A program made the position numbers and the translations under genes. The notes beneath the pieces are model-generated. The model ran no database searches. It was not told where the DNA came from and was given only the letters and a program-made list of their open reading frames with translations. Positions 39,219 through 44,285 of a stretch of DNA of 44,285 nt are shown piece by piece (positions within the stretch are counted from its first letter, which is position 1; each line of letters starts with the position of its first letter). Source of the DNA: an uncultured Pelagibacteraceae bacterium (lineage in GTDB: Bacteria; Pseudomonadota; Alphaproteobacteria; Pelagibacterales; Pelagibacteraceae); NCBI GenBank assembly GCA_902532225.1, contig CACAHI010000006.1:1-44285 (forward strand). The letters are read 5' to 3'.

Positions 39219-39882
39219 TGATGATTTTCATCTTACCATCAATCAACTCAATTTTACAATCAGCCATATTGGCAAAATATCTATTATGAGTTGCAAAAAT
39301 AATTGTTCTGTTATTTATTTTATGCTGAAGAAGTAATTTAAAAATTAATTTGGCATTTTTTGTATCCAAGCTTCCAGTGGGTTCATCAGCTAAAATAATT
39401 TTTGGTGAATTAATTATTGCTCTAGATATTGCAACTCTTTGAGCTTCACCACCTGATATTTGTGATGGAAAATGATTTATTCTTTTTACTAAACCTACTT
39501 TTTCAAGTAAATATTTAGCTTCATCCAATGCTTTATTTTTGTTTCCATTTATGGCCAATCTCGCTAAATAGACATTTTCTAAAATTGTAAAATCTGAAAG
39601 TAAATTCTTATCTTGATAGACTATACCAATTTTATTTGATCTAATTTTGTCATTTGTATTATTTGAGGAGAAATTTATGTTTGTATTATCTATTTTAATA
39701 GAGCCTGAACTTGGTTTGTCAATTAGAGAAATAAGATTCAACAAAGTTGATTTTCCGGAGCCTGATGGGCCTGTTAATGAATAAGTTTTGCCTGCTTTAA
39801 AATTAAAACTTAAATTTTTTAAAACTCTTGTTTTTGAGTTATAATTTTTTGATAAGTTTTTTATTTGTATAATGCTATTCAT
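39202..39882 (-). CDS. lolD: Lipoprotein-releasing ABC transporter ATP-binding protein LolD
   Basis: 226 aa; Walker A LTGPSGSGKSTLLNLI, signature QISGGEAQRVAISRAI, Walker B KIILADEPTGSLDTKNA; next to lolC-type permease. Confidence 0.93.
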   Translation of the reverse strand: MNSIIQIKNLSKNYNSKTRVLKNLSFNFKAGKTYSLTGPSGSGKSTLLNLISLIDKPSSGSIKIDNTNINFSSNNTNDKIRSNKIGIVYQDKNLLSDFTILENVYLARLAINGNKNKALDEAKYLLEKVGLVKRINHFPSQISGGEAQRVAISRAIINSPKIILADEPTGSLDTKNAKLIFKLLLQHKINNRTIIFATHNRYFANMADCKIELIDGKMKIINGRIS

Positions 39883-41104
39883 ATTTTAATGATTTGATTG
39901 TATCTAAATTTGATGCCTTAACTGCAGGATAAATTGATACTATAGTAGAAATAATAATTGAACAAAAAGCGATAATAGCAATTGATTCAAAACTTATTTC
40001 AGAAGGCAAATTACTCAAAAAATAAATTTCTTCAGGAAATAGTTTTATATTGAATGCATTGCTTAAAAATTCTCTTAATTTTTCAATATTAACAGAAACA
40101 AAAATTCCTAAAATTATACCAAAAAAAGTAGCAAAAGTTCCAATTAAAAGTCCTACAAAAAAAAATATTTTTTTGATTGAATAGTTGGTGACACCGATTG
40201 ATTTTAATATGGCTATATCTCTTGTTTTGTTTGTTACAAGTATTGTTAAACCAGAAATAATATTAAAAGCAGCAACTATAATTATTAATGAAAGTATAAT
40301 AAACATTACATTTCTTTCGACTTTTAAAGCAGAAAACAATGATTGATTCATGTCAGCCCAAGTATAAATAAAGTTACCATCAAAAATTGATTGGATTATT
40401 TCTTTTGAAGCTTCAATATTTTCAGGTTCATTTAAATATATTTCTAAAGATCTTGTTGAGGCATCTGTCTCAAATAAATTCTCTAAATCATTAATATTTA
40501 AAAATGCAACATTTCTATCGAACTCATAAAGACCGCTACTAAATATTGATCTAATTTCGTATACTTCTTGTTTAGGTATCATTCCGATTAAAGTTTCGAT
40601 ACCTTTTGGAGATAAAATTGTAATTTTGTCTCCTATATTTAAATTTAAATCCAAGCTTAATTCTTTTCCAATTGATATACCTTTTTTCGATAAATTTTTA
40701 TCACCTTTAAATTTATTGTTATTTATCACACTTAATTTATCAAAATCTGAAAAATTATATCCCCTAAACAAAGCTCCAGATGCATTACTATTTGATAATA
40801 AAATTCCTTCGGAATTGTTGGTGACCAATACTTTATTAGAAATAATATGCAAATTAGTATTGTTTATTTCTTTTTCATTATAATTTCCTGAATAAGAGCT
40901 AACAACCACATGTGCATTAAATCCAATAATCTTATCTATTAGTTCAGATCGAAACCCGTTCATGACGGACATAACAACAATTAATACTGCAACACCTAAA
41001 CTAATGCCAATGAATGAAAAAATAGAAATTACATTTATAAAACCATTTTTTTTTCTAGTTTTTAAGTATCTGAATGTAATTTCTTTTTCTAATTGTGAAA
41101 TCAA
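39875..41104 (-). CDS. lolC: Lipoprotein-releasing ABC transporter permease LolC/LolE
   Basis: 409 aa; ITFRYLKTRKKNGFINVISIFSFIGISLGVAVLIVVMSVMNGFRSEL, C-terminal FtsX domain ending TIVSIYPAVKASNLDTIKSLKYE. Confidence 0.94.
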   Translation of the reverse strand: MISQLEKEITFRYLKTRKKNGFINVISIFSFIGISLGVAVLIVVMSVMNGFRSELIDKIIGFNAHVVVSSYSGNYNEKEINNTNLHIISNKVLVTNNSEGILLSNSNASGALFRGYNFSDFDKLSVINNNKFKGDKNLSKKGISIGKELSLDLNLNIGDKITILSPKGIETLIGMIPKQEVYEIRSIFSSGLYEFDRNVAFLNINDLENLFETDASTRSLEIYLNEPENIEASKEIIQSIFDGNFIYTWADMNQSLFSALKVERNVMFIILSLIIIVAAFNIISGLTILVTNKTRDIAILKSIGVTNYSIKKIFFFVGLLIGTFATFFGIILGIFVSVNIEKLREFLSNAFNIKLFPEEIYFLSNLPSEISFESIAIIAFCSIIISTIVSIYPAVKASNLDTIKSLKYE

Positions 41105-41105
41105 T

Positions 41106-42431
41106 TTATTTTTTTTTGTTACTAATTAATTCTATAATTTTGTCAATTTTTAAATACTTGGAATCGCTACCGATTTCTTTAAATTCAATTAAGTCATTTT
41201 CAGATTTTTTTCCAATCATAATTTGATACGGAACACCAAGTAAATTAAATTTTTTAATTTTAGATGAAAAATTTTCCTCTGTATCGTCAATAATGACATC
41301 TATATTTTTACTTTTCATATATTCATATATTTTAATTGCCTTCAAAAGATTAGTATCATCATTTTTATTTACCAAAGGTATTACAGCGCAGTCGAAAGGT
41401 GATACAGATAAAGGCCATTTCATAATTTCATCTTTATCTTTATATTTAGCTTCAATTATGGCACCCACCAACCTCGATACGCCAACACCATAGGAACCCA
41501 TTTTAACAAATATTTTTTTACCTTGATAGTCTACGCTCGCTTTCATCGGTTTTGAATATTTGTCACCAAAATAGAATATATGACCAACTTCTATACCTTT
41601 AGTTACTAATCTATTATTTTCATTTACTGAATTTTCAAAATCTGACTTGTTAAATTTATCATCAGTTACTGAGTAAAATTTATCATATTTATTTCTTAAA
41701 TTTTCTAAAGATTTTTTTTCTAAAGTAGTTTTTTCATATTCAACATCAAAAATTCTTTTGTCTGTGTAAATTTTACTTTCGCCAGTGTCAGCTAAAATAA
41801 TAAATTCGTGTGATAAATTTCCACCAATCGGACCTGTATCAGCTGCCATTGGTATTGCAGATAATTCTAGTCGCTTAAACGTCTTTAGATAAGATAAGAA
41901 AAATTTATTATAAGAAAATAATGCCTCTTCATCACTTATATCAAATGAATAAGCATCTTTCATATAAAATTCTCTACATCTCATGATGCCAAATCTTGGT
42001 CTCAGCTCGTCTCTAAATTTCCATTGTATATGATATAAAAGTTGAGGAAGTGATTTATATGATTTAGTACTCGAACGAAAAATTTCCGTAACCAGTTCTT
42101 CATTAGTAGGTCCGTATAACATTTCTCTATTTTGTCTATCTTTGATCCTTAACATTTCTTCACCATAATCCTCGTATCTGCCACTTTCTTTCCATATATC
42201 GCTTGATTGTATAGTTGGCATTAATATTTCTTGAGCACCAATTCTATCTTGCTCTTCTCTAACAATTTTTTCAATTTTTTTCATAACCTTAAATCCTAGT
42301 GGTAACCAAGAATATATTCCTGATGAGGACTGTTTAATCATGCCGGTTCGTAGCATTAATTGATGTGATTTAATTTTTGCTTCAGACGGATTGTTTTTTA
42401 AAATAGGTATAAATGATTTAGAAAAATACAT
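41106..42431 (-). CDS. proS: Proline--tRNA ligase (alphaproteobacterial short form)
   Basis: 441 aa; SHQLMLRTGMIKQSSSGIYSWLPLGFKVMKKIEKIVREE, LYGPTNEELVTEIFR, RDELRPRFGIMRCREFYMKDAYSFD, GSYGVGVSRLVGAIIE. Confidence 0.97.
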   Translation of the reverse strand: MYFSKSFIPILKNNPSEAKIKSHQLMLRTGMIKQSSSGIYSWLPLGFKVMKKIEKIVREEQDRIGAQEILMPTIQSSDIWKESGRYEDYGEEMLRIKDRQNREMLYGPTNEELVTEIFRSSTKSYKSLPQLLYHIQWKFRDELRPRFGIMRCREFYMKDAYSFDISDEEALFSYNKFFLSYLKTFKRLELSAIPMAADTGPIGGNLSHEFIILADTGESKIYTDKRIFDVEYEKTTLEKKSLENLRNKYDKFYSVTDDKFNKSDFENSVNENNRLVTKGIEVGHIFYFGDKYSKPMKASVDYQGKKIFVKMGSYGVGVSRLVGAIIEAKYKDKDEIMKWPLSVSPFDCAVIPLVNKNDDTNLLKAIKIYEYMKSKNIDVIIDDTEENFSSKIKKFNLLGVPYQIMIGKKSENDLIEFKEIGSDSKYLKIDKIIELISNKKK

Positions 42432-42488
42432 ATTAAAATAATAGTTTTTATAAGTTTAAATATTCATTTTTTACTAGCAAGTATATAA

Positions 42489-44147
42489 TTAAAGTCTAAC
42501 CAAATTAATATTCATTATAGGCCTTTTTCCAGTTTTTTCTTTGGAATATTTTCTACAAGTCGTTTTAATAGCATCAATTATATTAACTTCTTGTTTTTTA
42601 TTATTTAGAGAAAATGTCTTTGTAGTATTTTCAATTTCTTCTTCTAGTCCGTAAAGAAATTCATCTTTTTGTATTATAGGTAAACCTTTAAAATTTATAA
42701 TTGGTTTATTTTGAATGTTTCCTTTCTGATTAATTATAATTGTGACATCCATAAAACCATTGTTTGAAATATTTTTTCTTTCCTTGATAGATTGTGCATC
42801 CTCCTCTACGCTTATATTTCCATCAACATATAATCTTCCTGAAGGTGCTTTATCATAAACCTCGGGTTTGTCCCCTGGATATAATTTAACAATATCTCCA
42901 TTTTGTACTTTCACAGGAAAAGGTACTTGCATTTCTTTAGCAAAATTAATGTGTTCGAGCATATGTCTATGCTCTCCATGGACAGGAATTACGGATTTTG
43001 GTTTTATCCAATTATACATATCTCGTAAATCTTCTCGGTTCGGGTGACCAGATACATGAACAAATTCATCCTCTTCTGATATAACTTCAATTCCTTCTTT
43101 AACTAACTTATTGTGCAGATTGTATAATTTTTTTTCGTTCCCTGGAATTATTTTAGATGAAAAAATTACAGCATCACCCGATTCTATAAAAACATCAGGA
43201 TGAGTTTTATTTATTATTCTCATCATTGCTCCCATTGGCTCACCTTGGCTCCCAGTGCACAAATAAATTATTTTATCCTTTGATATATTTTTTACTTCTC
43301 TTGGATCAATCGGATCCATAACATTTTTTAAATAACCACACTGTCTTGCAGCTTTATATATTCTATGCATAGACCTTCCAACTAAAGATATTTTTCTATT
43401 AGATTTTTCTGCACAATAAAAAATAGTTTCCATTCTAGCGACATTAGATGCAAAAGATGTAACAATAATTTTTTTTTTTAATCTATCAATTACTTTTAAT
43501 AAATTTTTTCTTACATCTAATTCAGAGCCAGCTCTTCCAACGCTAAATACATTTGTTGAATCACATATCATTGCTAAAACTCCACCTTTACCTATTTTTT
43601 TTAATCTTTCTTCATCTATTTTTTCACCAATCAATGGGTTTGGATCACACTTCCAATCACCTGTGTGAAGTATAGTGCCTGCAGGTGTGTCTATTTTAAG
43701 ACCATTAGGTTCTAAAATCGAATGAGTAAGAGTTATAAATTCTATATTGAAAGGATTTAAATTTATTTTTCCATTTAATGGCACAATTTCAAGATACTTG
43801 CTTATATCAATTTTTTTTTCTTTAAATTTTTCAGTTATAAGTATTGAGGTAAAAGGTGTGGCATATATTTTACATTTCAACTTAGGCCAAATATGTACAA
43901 TAGCACCTATGTGATCTTCATGAGCATGTGTTAAAATAATGCCTAAGAGATCATTTTTTTTATCTACTATAAACCCTGGATCCGGATAAATTAAATCAAC
44001 ACCAGGTATTGAGTCGTCAGCAAAAGTTACTCCTATATCAACAATTATCCATTTTTGATTATCTGGTTCGCCGTACGCAAAAAGATTCATGTTCATTCCT
44101 ATTTCACCTGATCCACCAAGAGGACAAAAAATTAATTGATTTTTCAT
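42489..44147 (-). CDS. rnj: Ribonuclease J (metallo-beta-lactamase/beta-CASP)
   Basis: 552 aa; LGGSGEIGMNMNLF, GIILTHAHEDHIGAI, HTGDWKCDP, CDSTNVFSVGRAGSE, GSQGEPMGAMMRI, SGHPNREDLRDMYNWIKPKSVIPVHGE. Confidence 0.96.
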   Translation of the reverse strand: MKNQLIFCPLGGSGEIGMNMNLFAYGEPDNQKWIIVDIGVTFADDSIPGVDLIYPDPGFIVDKKNDLLGIILTHAHEDHIGAIVHIWPKLKCKIYATPFTSILITEKFKEKKIDISKYLEIVPLNGKINLNPFNIEFITLTHSILEPNGLKIDTPAGTILHTGDWKCDPNPLIGEKIDEERLKKIGKGGVLAMICDSTNVFSVGRAGSELDVRKNLLKVIDRLKKKIIVTSFASNVARMETIFYCAEKSNRKISLVGRSMHRIYKAARQCGYLKNVMDPIDPREVKNISKDKIIYLCTGSQGEPMGAMMRIINKTHPDVFIESGDAVIFSSKIIPGNEKKLYNLHNKLVKEGIEVISEEDEFVHVSGHPNREDLRDMYNWIKPKSVIPVHGEHRHMLEHINFAKEMQVPFPVKVQNGDIVKLYPGDKPEVYDKAPSGRLYVDGNISVEEDAQSIKERKNISNNGFMDVTIIINQKGNIQNKPIINFKGLPIIQKDEFLYGLEEEIENTTKTFSLNNKKQEVNIIDAIKTTCRKYSKEKTGKRPIMNINLVRL

Positions 44148-44153
44148 AATAAT

Positions 44154-44285
44154 TTAAAAAAATTTCAGTATTTTAATTAAACCTTTAATTGTTAAATCTT
44201 TATCTATTTTGACTTTTCTATTCAATGTATCCTTGTAAAGATGTGCTAAACCACCAGTAAGAATTATATCAAAAGATTTGGATGT
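44154..44285 (-). CDS. coaX: Type III pantothenate kinase, C-terminal fragment (truncated by window edge)
   Basis: Manual reverse translation: ...SKSFDIILTGGLAHLYKDTLNRKVKIDKDLTIKGLIKILKFF*; the TGGLA and DLTIKGL motifs resemble the CoaX C-terminus, and coaX is the usual neighbour of rnj in alphaproteobacteria. Confidence 0.7.
   Translation of the reverse strand, partial: TSKSFDIILTGGLAHLYKDTLNRKVKIDKDLTIKGLIKILKFF

Noticed and set aside
1-44285. Defence systems, prophage, transposases, toxin-antitoxin modules or CRISPR arrays
   Set aside because: Checked the ORF list and spacers; none has supporting motifs. The RatA-like label at 10090-10539 refers to a START-domain Coq10-type protein, not a toxin-antitoxin module.

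Overview
This window looks like core chromosome from a streamlined, very AT-rich alphaproteobacterium. Gene content, low GC and minimal spacers suggest a SAR11/Pelagibacterales-like lineage, but that placement is inferred, not searched. Nearly every base is coding. Gene order is largely a compacted version of the conserved alphaproteobacterial series: (coaX)-rnj-proS-lolC-lolD-dnaE | rpsB-tsf-frr-uppS-cdsA-dxr-bamA-skp-lpxD-fabZ-lpxA-lpxI-lpxB >< gltX-lexA-trpC-trpD-trpG-trpE-ppiD <> tpiA-secG-pyrG-kdsA-eno-ftsB-lipA-ratA >< pncC-pgpA-ispDF <> ntrY-ntrX-trkA-trkH - tRNA-Arg(UCU). The left ~2 kb beyond the tRNA carries two surface-polysaccharide-type genes (a glycosyltransferase and an FkbM-type methyltransferase) and looks accessory. 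I found no CRISPR array, transposase, prophage or obvious defence island. The best leads are: (1) a candidate pseudoknotted leader with an anti-SD-like element in front of rpsB; (2) a double LexA operator in front of lexA; (3) core genes missing from their canonical slots with no scar (pyrH between tsf and frr, rseP between dxr and bamA, and others); (4) a TrkH whose fourth selectivity-filter loop appears to lack its glycine; (5) reduced NtrY (no visible PAS) and NtrX (no GAFTGA loop); (6) two convergent gene pairs whose stop codons overlap by exactly 18 nt in codon-aligned antisense register.
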